From: Bin87 sp965219925
GTDB taxonomy: Bacteria; Chloroflexota; Dehalococcoidia; Lucifugimonadales; UBA3495
NCBI GenBank assembly: GCA_965219925.1
Contig: OZ244795.1
Location: 310,001 to 374,000, forward strand
Direction: 5' to 3'
DNA: 64,000 nt
This document shows, one piece after another, positions 21,133-30,542 of this stretch (the stretch's first letter is position 1; each line of letters opens with the position of its first letter). A model generated the notes under the pieces. The model saw only the letters and a list, made by a program, of their open reading frames with translations. It was not told the DNA's origin and searched no databases. The position numbers and the translations under genes were made by a program.

Positions 21133-23100
21133 CTACGGAGATGTTGTCCGCACCGAACCCATAACCGATACATCGTAGCCTCCCATGTCGTGTACCGCCG
21201 CACGAAACTCCGGGTCGTTCAGCAAAGCCAGCAGCGGCTGCAACTGTGGGCTCCGGTGATGCTCCGCCGGCACAATCAGGTCGTATTCTTCGTCGAAGAG
21301 GGGAACGAAATCCAGCTCCAGAGCGCGAGCCGCCGACAATATTCCCAGGCCGGCATTCGCTGATCCACCGGACACGGCCGCGGCCACTGCCAGGTGGCTA
21401 TATTCTTCGCGTTCGTATCCGGACACTGCCGACGGCGGGATGGCGTAGTTGCCGAGGTGGTAGTCCAGCAGGACCCGGGTGCCCGAGCCGCGCTGCCGGT
21501 TGACGAATCGAACCTCGGGTTTTATCAGGTCTTCCAGGGAGTGGAGTCCAACCGGGTTTCCCGGCGCAACCATCAAGCCCTGGGTTCGCCCTACCAGACG
21601 GATGATAACCACCGGCGTGTTTGGCAGATAGCGGCGAACGTACGCAATGTTGTACTCCCCGCTGTTGGCATCAAGCAAGTGACAGCCAGCAAGGTGAGCC
21701 TCGCCCCGACGCAGGGCTGCCAACCCGCCCAGACTACCCACGTGCGCCGATGCCAGGTTCACAGCCGGCCGACGGCGGCGCAGGAAACTTTGCATCAGGT
21801 CCAGCGTGAGATCATGGCTGCCGATGGCAACGATAGTGTTTTCCACCTCGGCGGCGGGGCGCAGCAGCTCAACGTCCACAGCGGCTCCGGCGTCCAGCCC
21901 CTCCGACAGACGGGGAATGCGCACGATGCCATCGGCGCGCACCAGGGACATAACGACGCCGGCTCCGCGCTGCACCGGGGTCGCGGTCATTTTGTCGCCC
22001 ACGCGCCCCAACTTCACCCGGAGGAATTCGTCCTCGCCGATGGGCGAAAGAACCTTGCGGGTGATATTGGCCGGCATACGGTGACGTTCCGGCATCTGGA
22101 CGCCCAGCATCCGCTCCAAGACGGGTTTCAACAGCAGCTCCGCCGTCAGCGCCGCCGATACGGGGTAACCGGGCAATCCCAGGATGGCCTTGCCGAGGGC
22201 CACGCCCAGCGCCACCGGATGGCCGGGCCTGATGGCGATTCCGTGGACTTCCAGAGTCCCCAATGCTTCGATGACCGATGCGGTGTAATCGGCGTCGCCC
22301 GCCGACGATCCGGCGTTAACTACCACCACATCACAGGTGGTCAGGGCGGACAGAGCCGCCTGGCGAATAGCCTCGGCATCGTCTGCGATGGGCGTAGAAA
22401 CCTGAGGATCGCCGCCCCACTGGCGTACCAGCCCGGCCAGGATCAGCGAATTGAATTCGGGGATGTCGCCCGGTTGGCGATGGGCTTGGATCGGCACCAG
22501 TTCGTTGCCTGTCGGGATGATGGCAACCGTGGGCTTACGGCGTACCGGAATGGACACCAGCCCGGCAGCGGCGCAGGCCCCCAGGTCAACGGGGCTGACG
22601 GGGTGATTCTCGGGAAGCGCCAGTTCGGTAGCCACTATGTCCTCGCCAAGGGTCCGGACGTGTTGCCAGGGGGCCACGGGTTCGAGGATACGGACGATGG
22701 CTGCATTCAAGGCATCCTGCTGTACGTTTTCAATCATCACCACCGCGTCGGAAGCGGGCGGCAAGGGGTCGCCGGTGTCCACCCAAATGGCCTGTGTCCC
22801 CACCGATAACGAGACCGGTGCGGTTTCAGTTGCGCCGATGGTATCGGAAGCCAGCACGGCGATCCCGTCCATCGCGGCGGCATCGTAGTGAGGGGATGAT
22901 GCGATGGCCCAAACCGGCCCGGCCGTAATCCTGCCGACGATATGCGGATCGTCCAGCGCAACCGGCTCAGCGTCGGTTGGATTCAGCGCCCCGACGTTTT
23001 CCAGCGCGCCGAACCACCGGGTCAACGCCTCCTCCAGCGGTATGTCCCGCAGGAAGTAACGCCGGTGGCGTGCGTGTGAGTGTGCGTCGTTAGAGGCCAT
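21133..23100 (-). CDS. MoeA domain fused to a periplasmic-binding-protein-like (COG1910) domain
   Basis: About 655 residues from the ATG at 23100; a longer frame to 23220 overlaps the upstream gene and lacks family similarity. The N-terminal two thirds is MoeA: AAAMDGIAV, the MPT-binding VVVNAGSSAGDADYT, and IRPGHPVALG with GLPGYPVSA. The last 210 residues form a type 2 periplasmic-binding fold (LASAHVGSLGGLAALRRGEAH, QRGSGTRVLLDYHL, NAGLGILSAA), a common bacterial fusion thought to sense molybdate or a related ligand. It works in molybdenum insertion into molybdopterin and sits next to a second MoeA. Confidence 0.88.
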   Translation of the reverse strand: MASNDAHSHARHRRYFLRDIPLEEALTRWFGALENVGALNPTDAEPVALDDPHIVGRITAGPVWAIASSPHYDAAAMDGIAVLASDTIGATETAPVSLSVGTQAIWVDTGDPLPPASDAVVMIENVQQDALNAAIVRILEPVAPWQHVRTLGEDIVATELALPENHPVSPVDLGACAAAGLVSIPVRRKPTVAIIPTGNELVPIQAHRQPGDIPEFNSLILAGLVRQWGGDPQVSTPIADDAEAIRQAALSALTTCDVVVVNAGSSAGDADYTASVIEALGTLEVHGIAIRPGHPVALGVALGKAILGLPGYPVSAALTAELLLKPVLERMLGVQMPERHRMPANITRKVLSPIGEDEFLRVKLGRVGDKMTATPVQRGAGVVMSLVRADGIVRIPRLSEGLDAGAAVDVELLRPAAEVENTIVAIGSHDLTLDLMQSFLRRRRPAVNLASAHVGSLGGLAALRRGEAHLAGCHLLDANSGEYNIAYVRRYLPNTPVVIIRLVGRTQGLMVAPGNPVGLHSLEDLIKPEVRFVNRQRGSGTRVLLDYHLGNYAIPPSAVSGYEREEYSHLAVAAAVSGGSANAGLGILSAARALELDFVPLFDEEYDLIVPAEHHRSPQLQPLLALLNDPEFRAAVHDMGGYDVSVMGSVRTTSP

Positions 23101-23170
23101 GTTTATCGTTGGCGCTTCGTCCCGGCTGACCGGTTGGGATTCGCTGGATGGCGCAGTGGGTGTTCGGTTC

Positions 23171-24430
23171 TTACCAGAACCGCCGCACCCGCACCGGCTC
23201 GCCGGCATAGATCCCGGCATGATTGGGCGGAACTCGCAACAGCCCGTCGGCGCGTACCAGCGTGAATATCAACCCACTCTTTCCCCACACCGGGTGGGCA
23301 ACAGGCAAGCTATCCGGGGATTGATCGTCGCCGGGGGCATCCAGACGCACTGGCACGAAGTCCTCCCTGCCGGCCGCCGAGGGGACGTCCTGCGCTAGTA
23401 TGGCCGTGGTCTCGGCGGGAGCCGGCGGAACCGAACATCCCGCCAGCCGGAAGACTGCCGGGCGAACCAGTAAATCGCATACGACCATTGCGGACACCGG
23501 GTTGCCCGGCAATCCGAATATGGGTTTGCCATCGCACAACCCGACGATGGCGGGTTTTCCGGGGCGCAGGGAAAGGCCGTGAACCAGAACACCGGGTTCG
23601 CCCAGGGCCGCCACGATGTCCACCGTGCGGTCACGCAGACTCACCGAGCTGCCGGCCGACAGCACCAGCATATCCGCTTGCCGCAACCCGCGGCGTGAGG
23701 CGTCCAGTTGTGTTTCATAGTCATCGCCGACTAGACCCAACAGCACGGGTACGCCTCCGGCGTGGGCGACTTGCGACGCGACCGTGTACGAATTCACGTC
23801 GCGCACCTGACCGGGGCCGGGTGATTGATGGGGAGGCACAATTTCATCACCCATCGAGAGGATGGCAACGCGGGGCCGCCTGGCGACTCCAATTTCGGTA
23901 ATCCCCAGGGCAGTGAGGGCGCCAATGTCCTGGGCCCGCACTACGTGGCCGGCCGGCAATACCACATCGCCGACGGATACATCCTCACCAGGCTGCACGA
24001 CGTTCTCGCCGGGTGCGACGGAACGGACCACCTCGATGGTAACGTCGTCGATTTGCTGAGTGCGTTCGACCATGACCACCGCGTCGGCGTTGCCGGCCAG
24101 CATTCCCCCGGTGTAGGCGACTGCCGCCTCACCAATTGCCAGCGAAACGCCGGATTCGCCCCCCATAGGCACCTCGCCGACGAGGTTGAACCAGGCCGGC
24201 AGTCCGTCCGTGGCGCCGTAGGTGTCGGACGCACGAACGCTGTAGCCGTCCATGGACGAGCGGGCAAAAGCCGGCAGGGACTCTCCGGCAGTGATGACTT
24301 CTGCCGTAACACGACCCAGCGCATCCACAGAGGCAACGGTTTCCCGGCCGACCAACGGGCCTTCGGGCAGCCGGTCGATCAGCAAAGCCAACGCTTCGGC
24401 GGGCGGCAAAACATTGAAAAACTCGGGCAT
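23171..24430 (-). CDS. moeA: Molybdopterin molybdenumtransferase MoeA
   Basis: 419 residues from the ATG at 24430; the upstream part of the frame runs into a GTCATTGCGA element and is not coding. Diagnostic segments are FARSSMDGYSVRASD, GGMLAGNADAVVMVE, LSAGSSVSLRDR, LSLRPGKPAIVG and GLPGNPVSAMV. It ligates molybdate to molybdopterin-AMP. In the adenylate-binding SAGSSVSLRD the usual Gly-Gly-xSxG-x-x-D is slightly altered (one Gly replaced by Ala), as in many MoeA paralogs. It is followed after 70 bases by the MoeA-binding-protein fusion; the two may handle different steps or metals. Confidence 0.92.
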   Translation of the reverse strand: MPEFFNVLPPAEALALLIDRLPEGPLVGRETVASVDALGRVTAEVITAGESLPAFARSSMDGYSVRASDTYGATDGLPAWFNLVGEVPMGGESGVSLAIGEAAVAYTGGMLAGNADAVVMVERTQQIDDVTIEVVRSVAPGENVVQPGEDVSVGDVVLPAGHVVRAQDIGALTALGITEIGVARRPRVAILSMGDEIVPPHQSPGPGQVRDVNSYTVASQVAHAGGVPVLLGLVGDDYETQLDASRRGLRQADMLVLSAGSSVSLRDRTVDIVAALGEPGVLVHGLSLRPGKPAIVGLCDGKPIFGLPGNPVSAMVVCDLLVRPAVFRLAGCSVPPAPAETTAILAQDVPSAAGREDFVPVRLDAPGDDQSPDSLPVAHPVWGKSGLIFTLVRADGLLRVPPNHAGIYAGEPVRVRRFW

Positions 24431-24519
24431 GGTAACTGCGATGCTAGCGGTCGACAGCCCCAGTGTCAAAACTCGGCCAGCGCCGCCGGACTGCGATTCC
24501 GCCCGGGTGGCGTCGCTCA

Positions 24520-24727
24520 CGCGTATCCGCTTTGTCAAACCAAACCGGCCTGCTGTCACTGCGAAGGGCGCCCACCCCCACCTGTCATTGCGAGGAGCGC
24601 AGCGACGTGGCAATCTCGTCGCCGTAGCAATGGTGGTTTGCCGAGGTGGTTTGCCGACGTGTGTTCAACCTCAACGAGATTGCCACGCTGCGCTCGCAAT
24701 GACAGTAGGCCAGTTTGGTTTGACACA
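24520..24727. repeat. Long GTCATTGCGA mini-element with TTTGTCAAACCAAACCGGCC arms
   Basis: A compound hairpin. Outer arms are TTTGTCAAACCAAACCGGCCTGCTGTCA and TGACAGTAGGCCAGTTTGGTTTGACA, and the inner palindrome is GTCATTGCGAGGAGCG...CGCTCGCAATGACA. A short GGTGGTTTGCCGA unit is tandemly doubled at about 24629-24656. It occupies most of the gap 24431-24850. Confidence 0.82.
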
Positions 24728-24850
24728 TCCCGTTTGCCGCCCAACGGCGCGGCCTGCTACAATCCCGGCGGGCGCGACCCGTCACTGCTCCAGGGCTGGT
24801 AATTGTCCGGCGGGCTGGCGTCATGACAACTTGGCAAGGAGTTGGCCGAC

Positions 24851-25762
24851 ATGAGCTGGCGTTTCAACCTCATCAACCGGTTTGAAGACCCACCAGGAGG
24901 CATTACCGAAGGTCCCGCGTGGAATGGCGAGCAAGTATTATTCACCCATATCCATGCCAGCCGAATTTATGGCTATAACCCTAAGTCTGGCGAGTTTTCG
25001 GTCTTCCGCGAAAATACCAACCGCACCAACGGCCTGGCCTTCGACGCGCAGGGGAGGCTGTATGGCTGTTGTCAGAATGGGCGGGCGATTGTACGTTTCG
25101 ACGCGGACGGCGGCATGACCACCGTTGCGGACAACCTGGACGGCGTGCCACTGAACACGCCGAACGACCTGGCCATCGACGCGAGGGGCCGCATCTGGTT
25201 CACGAATCCGTGGAATGTCGGTAACATTGACCCGCACGAAGTGGAACAGTTGGACCACCGTTCCGTGTTGTGCGCGGTACCGCAGGCGGACGGTTCTTAC
25301 CGGACGGTTCGTTCCACCACCGATACAACCATGCCGAACGGTATTCTGGTGTCCCCGGACGGAAACACGCTGTACGTGGCGGAGAGCAACAGCGATCGGA
25401 TGGACATCGACCGGGAGCTGCGGGCCTACCCGATCACCGGGGACGGCACGGTAGGCACGTACACCACCCTGCATACGTTCGGCCGAGACGCCAGCCAGGT
25501 ACACCGGGGCATTGACGGCATGTGTCTGGACGCTGACGGGAACATCATTGCGACGGCAGGCTGGCCTTCGGGCGGGCCGGGGCCGATGCTCTACGTCTTT
25601 TCTCCGACCGGACGGGTGCTGGAGACCCACCCGGTGGCCGCCACCCGACCCACCAACGTGTGTTTCGGCGGCCCGGATCTGACCGACGTGTTCGTAACCT
25701 CCACCGACGGCCACTTCTTCCACGCCAAAACCGAGCGGGTCGGTTGGGCTATTTACCCGTAA
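24851..25762 (+). CDS. SMP-30/gluconolactonase family protein
   Basis: 303 residues. The beta-propeller signature reads EGPAWNGEQVLFTHI, then TNGLAFDAQGRLYGCCQNGR, NTPNDLAIDARGRIWFTNP and PNGILVSPDGNTLYVAES, with the metal-binding Glu near the N-terminus and the Asn and Asp in PND and SPDG. Members are calcium-dependent lactonases. An AAGGAG ends 9 bases before the ATG at 24851, which decides the start over a nearby TTG. A small unknown gene follows 36 bases later. The sugar or lactone substrate is unknown. Confidence 0.88.
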   Translation: MSWRFNLINRFEDPPGGITEGPAWNGEQVLFTHIHASRIYGYNPKSGEFSVFRENTNRTNGLAFDAQGRLYGCCQNGRAIVRFDADGGMTTVADNLDGVPLNTPNDLAIDARGRIWFTNPWNVGNIDPHEVEQLDHRSVLCAVPQADGSYRTVRSTTDTTMPNGILVSPDGNTLYVAESNSDRMDIDRELRAYPITGDGTVGTYTTLHTFGRDASQVHRGIDGMCLDADGNIIATAGWPSGGPGPMLYVFSPTGRVLETHPVAATRPTNVCFGGPDLTDVFVTSTDGHFFHAKTERVGWAIYP

Positions 25763-25798
25763 CGGGACTTCGGTCCCGGGTGCGACAGGCGGTGTGCG

Positions 25799-26155
25799 AT
25801 GCAGCAACGACGGCTCAGCAACTATGGAATCGGGCGCGACCAGATCCGGCAGGGCGGAGGCCGCGGCAACGGCAACGATCATTTCGATGAGCTGGTGGGC
25901 AGTACCGAATTCTACGTGTATCAAAGGCCGGGACGTCGCGTAAAGGGCTTCGACAGCCTGAAGCTGTATGTCCAGGCCGAGGGGTGCGAACTGCTGTACA
26001 CCGCCGATGCGCCGCCGGAACTGTCTGACCACGAGACCCTCCGCATCACCCATCGCAGCGCCGAGCCGATACCCGATGCGGTACTCAAGCGGACGCATTC
26101 GTGGGCGCACCGCAACAACTTCCTGCACAGTTTTTTCAAACCCCTGTATCGTTAG
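25799..26155 (+). CDS. Conserved-looking hypothetical protein
   Basis: 118 residues, not recognised. It has a Gly- and Asn-rich N-terminus and a compact C-terminal part with several His, Tyr and Trp residues (RTHSWAHRNNFLHSFF). No signal peptide or membrane segment is present. It is probably cotranscribed with the SMP-30 gene 36 bases upstream and ends just before a mini-element. The frame shows GC-rich third positions as in neighbouring genes, supporting coding, but the exact start is uncertain. Confidence 0.5.
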   Translation: MQQRRLSNYGIGRDQIRQGGGRGNGNDHFDELVGSTEFYVYQRPGRRVKGFDSLKLYVQAEGCELLYTADAPPELSDHETLRITHRSAEPIPDAVLKRTHSWAHRNNFLHSFFKPLYR

Positions 26156-26183
26156 TGTGCCGCGCGTCAACCCGCAATTCCAT

Positions 26184-26385
26184 CTCACGCGTACCCACTT
26201 TGTCAAACCAAACTGGCCTACTGTTATTGCGAGGAGATTCCGCTCATCCCGAGCTTGTCGAGGGACGTGGCAATCTCGTTGAGGTTGAACACACGTCGGC
26301 AAACCACCATTGCTACGGCGACGAGATTGCCACCCCCGTATCAAGTACGGGGTCGCAATGACAGATTAAAGTGGGTACGCATGAG
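26184..26385. repeat. Long GTCATTGCGA mini-element with CTCACGCGTACCC ends
   Basis: From CTCACGCGTACCCACTTTGTCAAACCAAAC to AAAGTGGGTACGCATGAG. The flanking decamers GCAATTCCAT and GCGATTCCGC agree at 7 of 10 positions, compatible with an aged target duplication. The left arm holds an extra TCCGCTCATCCCGAGCTTGTCGAGGGA block also found at 34028-34228. Confidence 0.82.
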
Positions 26386-26468
26386 GCGATTCCGCGGGGA
26401 GTGCGCGGCGCGTTTCGGCCTGTTTGCAATCCGGCCGCGCCCGCGCGTTCGCGCAACCAATTAAGAAC

Positions 26469-27797
26469 GTGACCAACGCGGGATCACACGCGCCCACGCG
26501 CGCCGAGCGAGCCATTCGCCGCCGCATTGCCCGCCGGGGCCCCATTACCTTTGCCGAATACATGGCCCGCGCCCTTTACGGACCGGGAGGATATTACGCT
26601 GAAGGGGGCCGAACCTTTCCGGGCGATTATTACACTAGTCCGCAGGTGCATCCGGCCTTCGGCGCGCTGATTTCGGTTCAGTTGTTCCATTTCTGGACGT
26701 TGCTCGACAAGCCAAACTCGTTTGTGCTGGTGGAGCCCGGCGCCGGCGACGGCCTGCTTTGTCGCGACATCCTCACCGCTGCCGCACACCTGCCGGATGG
26801 GTTCGGCGAAGCGATCAGGTACGTTGCCTGCGACCTGCGCCCGCTGGCCGGTTGGGAACAAGGCAGGTCTAACACTCAGCGGGTTGTGGCGGATGCGCTG
26901 CGCCTCCCGGTGCGTAATGCGGTCGGGTGTGTGCTGTCCAACGAGTTGCTCGACGCGTTTCCTGTTCACCGCGTCCGCATGGAGCACAACCGCTTGCGGG
27001 AGTTGTACGTTGATGTCGGGCCAGACGTTGCCGACGGATATGAAGGTGTGCTGTTTGAACGCGCCGACACGCCATCAACTCCCCGGCTGGCACAATATCT
27101 GACCGACGCCGGAATCGCGCTTGCCGAGGGTCAAACCGCCGAGGTGTGCCTGGTGCTGGAAGACTGGTCGAAGTCGGTTGCCGCCGTGCTGGAAGCGGGG
27201 TTCGCGCTTACCATCGATTACGGGCGATCTGCTGCCGACCTTTACAACCCGGAGCAGCGCCCCGATGGCGCTTTGGTGACCTACCGAAACCATCTGCAAA
27301 CCGATTCGCCGCTGGTCGATGCGGGACGCCAGGACATAACTGCCCAGGTGGATTTTACTTCCGTGCAAAGGTCGGGCGAACGGGCGGGATTGACCAGTAT
27401 TGGCAGCCTGTCGCAGGGTCAATTGCTGCACCGGTTGGGTCTGCAAACCATGCGCCGCAGTGGGCCACCCGACGGGCCGGAAGCCTCGGGGTGGAATTCG
27501 TTGCAGGTTGAGCCGGACGGTTTGCTCCCAGACGTTTTGCTGGATGCGGCAGGCTTGGAAGCGGACGGTGGGAGGGCGTGGCTCATGGGGCTCACCCACC
27601 TGACTCGTCCGGGTGGCCTGGGCGATTTCCGAGCGCTGATGCAGTCCAAAGGAGTCGCGGCCGGTCGGGCCGGTCAAGCCCTGTCCTGGCTGGACGGCAG
27701 CGGCGGGACGGGAGGGTATTCGCCGGCTCAGCTGGCGGCCATGATTCCGTCGGAGGCCATGCGGCTGGACGAGGCTCGGCTGCCGTTGCTCGGCTGA
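26469..27797 (+). CDS. SAM-dependent methyltransferase, MidA/NDUFAF7 (DUF185) family
   Basis: 442 residues from a GTG at 26469; TTG 26424 is an alternative. The family features run in order: GPITFAEYMARALYGPGGYY, DYYTSPQVHPAFGALI, the SAM-binding FVLVEPGAGDGLL, VLSNELLDAFPVHRV and ALTIDYGRSAADLY. In mitochondria the homologue methylates an arginine of a complex I subunit. Here a role in assembling a respiratory complex is plausible, though no complex I genes are in the window. The Shine-Dalgarno is weak. Confidence 0.85.
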   Translation: MTNAGSHAPTRAERAIRRRIARRGPITFAEYMARALYGPGGYYAEGGRTFPGDYYTSPQVHPAFGALISVQLFHFWTLLDKPNSFVLVEPGAGDGLLCRDILTAAAHLPDGFGEAIRYVACDLRPLAGWEQGRSNTQRVVADALRLPVRNAVGCVLSNELLDAFPVHRVRMEHNRLRELYVDVGPDVADGYEGVLFERADTPSTPRLAQYLTDAGIALAEGQTAEVCLVLEDWSKSVAAVLEAGFALTIDYGRSAADLYNPEQRPDGALVTYRNHLQTDSPLVDAGRQDITAQVDFTSVQRSGERAGLTSIGSLSQGQLLHRLGLQTMRRSGPPDGPEASGWNSLQVEPDGLLPDVLLDAAGLEADGGRAWLMGLTHLTRPGGLGDFRALMQSKGVAAGRAGQALSWLDGSGGTGGYSPAQLAAMIPSEAMRLDEARLPLLG

Positions 27798-27910
27798 CCG
27801 GGTGCTATAATCAGCGCCGCCCAGATCGTAGCATTCGGATGCTGCCCAGTGAACATCAAAGCATATATTGTGCCCCGAGATTGATCTATGCCCGGCCCAC
27901 TAGACGGCAG

Positions 27911-28047
27911 GGTCATTCGGTTGTCATTGCGAGGAGCGTAGCGACGTGGCAATCTCGTCAAAGTACCCGACCCGGTGGGCACGGACACCTTCACTGTAAG
28001 TAACGAGATTGCCACGCTGCGCTCGCAATGACATGAGGAAAACCGAA
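27911..28047. repeat. GTCATTGCGA mini-element directly upstream of the CoA-transferase start
   Basis: It begins GGTCATTCGGTTGTCATTGCGAGG and ends TCGCAATGACATGAGGAAAACCGAA, immediately before the ATG at 28048. The interior differs from other copies (AAAGTACCCGACCCGGTGGGCACGGACACC). It is bracketed by a duplication of the first codons of the gene: ATGCCCGGCCCACTAGACGG at 27888-27907 and ATGCCCGGCCCACTAGATGG at 28048-28067. Confidence 0.8.
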
Positions 28048-29313
28048 ATGCCCGGCCCACTAGATGGTATCAAGGTAGTCGAATTTTCGACCATGATCGC
28101 GACGCCGACGGCAGGGATGCTGCTCGCCGATATGGGGGCCAGCGTCACCAAGGTTGAGCCGCCGTGGGGCGACCTGTGGCGGTACGCCCAGGCGGTGCTG
28201 CCAACGGAGGGCCGGCCGTTCATGGCGTACAACCGGGGCAAACGGTCGGTGACGCTCAACCTGGCGCAGCCGGAGAGCGGCGACGTGGTACGGCGGCTGA
28301 CCGAGCAGGCGGATGTCGTATTGGCCAACAATCGGCCCGACGTGGCGGCGCGGCTGGGCATCGACTACGAGACGTTGTCGGACATCAATCCGGGCATCAT
28401 CTATTGCGAGGGCTCTGCCTTCGGGCACAATGGGCCCGACGCCTATCGCCCCGGATACGACATCATCATTCAGGCAATGTCGGGGATCGCGACCAGCGAG
28501 GGCAAGGTGCTGCGCGGTGTCCCGCAACACATCGTGGCCAGTCCGCTGGTGGATTCGGCCTGCGGGTTGGCCCAGGCCTGGGCGGTCTGCGGCGCACTGT
28601 TCGCCCGTGAGAGAAACGGCGGCAAGGGCCAGAAGCTGGAAGCGTCGCTGCTGGGCACCGGCCTGATGATGCTTGGGATGCGCTTTGTGCGAATTGAATC
28701 CATCGACACCGAAACTCATGCCCAGGTTCTGGAGTCACTGAACGCCATGCGGGCCGGCGGGGCGCCATATCCGGAGGTACTGGATGCCTACGAGGCGCAG
28801 CACTTCCAGTCGCCGGGGAACATATACTACCGGTTTTTTCAAACTGCCAACGGGATAATCGTCGTGGGTTGCCTGAACACCGCGCTGCGCAAACGCCTGC
28901 TGGACGTAATCGGCCTGCACGATATCCGGTTCGACGAAGGATACGACCAGTATTCTCAAGAGGCGGCCGAATTCGGAGAACGGCTGATGTCGGACGCAGA
29001 AGCAGTATTCGCCGCGAAGACCACCGAAGAATGGCTGGACCTGCTGGATCACGCGGGAGTACCCGCCGGGCCGGTGCGTTTCGTCGAGGAACTATTCGAC
29101 CATCCGCAGGTGCTGGAAAATAATATGGTTGTTGACGTGCAGCACCGGGATCTGGGCGCAGTGCGGATTGCGGGTCCGGTGGTGGCATTTTCGGATACGC
29201 CGCTCCAGGCCGGGCCGCTGGCGGCGTTGGGGGAGCACACGGATGAGGTGTTAGGGGAACTGGGATACCAGCCGGCGGAGATTGACCGCTGGCGTCAATC
29301 GGGGGTGATTTAG
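28048..29313 (+). CDS. CaiB/BaiF family CoA transferase
   Basis: 421 residues. PLDGIKVVEFSTMIATPTAGMLLADMGASVTKVE is the family N-terminus (shown here in parts: LDGIKVVEF and DMGASVTKVE), followed by NRGKRSVTLNL, VVLANNRPDV and GHNGPDAYRPGYD. The catalytic Asp of class III CoA transferases falls in this last region, and SCGL/ATSEGK-like segments follow. It moves CoA between carboxylic acids. The start at 28048 is set by GAGGAAA seven bases upstream, which belongs to the mini-element. The stop overlaps the GTG of the next gene (TAGTG). Confidence 0.88.
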   Translation: MPGPLDGIKVVEFSTMIATPTAGMLLADMGASVTKVEPPWGDLWRYAQAVLPTEGRPFMAYNRGKRSVTLNLAQPESGDVVRRLTEQADVVLANNRPDVAARLGIDYETLSDINPGIIYCEGSAFGHNGPDAYRPGYDIIIQAMSGIATSEGKVLRGVPQHIVASPLVDSACGLAQAWAVCGALFARERNGGKGQKLEASLLGTGLMMLGMRFVRIESIDTETHAQVLESLNAMRAGGAPYPEVLDAYEAQHFQSPGNIYYRFFQTANGIIVVGCLNTALRKRLLDVIGLHDIRFDEGYDQYSQEAAEFGERLMSDAEAVFAAKTTEEWLDLLDHAGVPAGPVRFVEELFDHPQVLENNMVVDVQHRDLGAVRIAGPVVAFSDTPLQAGPLAALGEHTDEVLGELGYQPAEIDRWRQSGVI

Positions 29314-30542
29314 TGACCAGTCCAACCAATCCGAGCATCACGGTTTACGGCGCGTTGTGGTGCCCCGATTGCCGCCGCTCCAAACAGTTTCTGGCCGAGC
29401 ATCGCGTTCCGTACCAATGGGTTGACATCGAACAGAACGAAGACGCGCGGCTGACCGTTCAGCAACTCAATAACGGTCGCCAGATAATCCCCACGATTGT
29501 GTTCGACGATGGTGGGCCGATTCTCGTTGAGCCGAGCAACGCCGAGCTGGCAACGCGGCTGGGGATCAACGCCACGGCCAGCCGATCCTACTACGACCTT
29601 ATCATCGTGGGCGGTGGGCCGGCCGGCTTAACCGCCGCAATCTACGCCGCCAGAGAAAGCATGGAAACGCTGGTTATCGAGCGCAGCGGCATCGGCGGGC
29701 AAGCCGGATCCACGGAGCGCATCGACAACTACCCGGGTTTTGCCCAGGGAATATCGGGCGCGGACCTGGCCGACCAGATGCGGGAACAGGCCGAACGATT
29801 CGGAGTGGAGTTGCTCATAGCGCAGACCGTGGCTTCGGTCGATGCCGGCGAAGAGGATGGCGGTGTCCGCACCGTGGTGACCGAATCCGGCGACCAATAC
29901 CGTGCTCCGGCTGTCTTGCTGACGCCGGGAACCCGCTACCGTCGCCTCAACGTGCCCGGCGAGGACGACTTCATTGGGGCCGGGGTGCATTTTTGCGCGA
30001 CCTGCGACGGGCCGTTCTATCGCGACATGGATACCCTGGTTGTGGGCGGAGGCAACAGCGGAATCGAGGAGGGCTTGTTCCTGACCCGGTTTGCCTCCCA
30101 TGTGACCGTGCTGGAGGTTGGCGACAGGCTGCGCGCCAGCCAGGTGTTGCAGGACAAAGCCGCCGCTCATCCGCAAATGGATATACGGCTGAACACTACG
30201 GTGCGCGAATTTCGGGGCGACGGCAAACTGTCATCCGTGCTGGTTGAGGATGTCAACACCGGGCAGCAGGATGAGTTGCACCCGGCTGGCGTGTTTGTGT
30301 TCATCGGGCTTGACCCGAATACCGCCTTCCTGGCCGACTCGGTGGAACTGGACGAACGGGGTTTCATAAAAACGGGCTCCGGGATGGAAACCAACCGGCA
30401 CGGTGTATTCGCTGCCGGCGACGTTCGGGCGGGGAGTACCAAGCAGGTGGCGGCAGCGGTGGGCGAAGGAGCCGCGGCGCTCATCAGTATCCGCGGGCAC
30501 ATGGAGCAGGAGATACGGAATCGGGGATACGCCGGCGATTAG
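29313..30542 (+). CDS. Glutaredoxin-thioredoxin reductase fusion
   Basis: 409 residues. Residues 1-85 are a glutaredoxin-like domain with ALWCPDCRRSKQF and the cis-Pro region QIIPTIVFDDG. Residues 90-409 are a thioredoxin reductase with IIVGGGPAGLTAAIYAAR, the redox-active CATC (HFCATCDG), VVGGGNSGIEEG for NADPH and the FAD-binding VFAAGDVRAG. The fusion suggests that electrons pass from NADPH through the flavin and CATC to the attached CPDC domain. The GTG start overlaps the CoA transferase stop. Its own TAG stop coincides with the end of a mini-element. Confidence 0.92.
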   Translation: MTSPTNPSITVYGALWCPDCRRSKQFLAEHRVPYQWVDIEQNEDARLTVQQLNNGRQIIPTIVFDDGGPILVEPSNAELATRLGINATASRSYYDLIIVGGGPAGLTAAIYAARESMETLVIERSGIGGQAGSTERIDNYPGFAQGISGADLADQMREQAERFGVELLIAQTVASVDAGEEDGGVRTVVTESGDQYRAPAVLLTPGTRYRRLNVPGEDDFIGAGVHFCATCDGPFYRDMDTLVVGGGNSGIEEGLFLTRFASHVTVLEVGDRLRASQVLQDKAAAHPQMDIRLNTTVREFRGDGKLSSVLVEDVNTGQQDELHPAGVFVFIGLDPNTAFLADSVELDERGFIKTGSGMETNRHGVFAAGDVRAGSTKQVAAAVGEGAAALISIRGHMEQEIRNRGYAGD

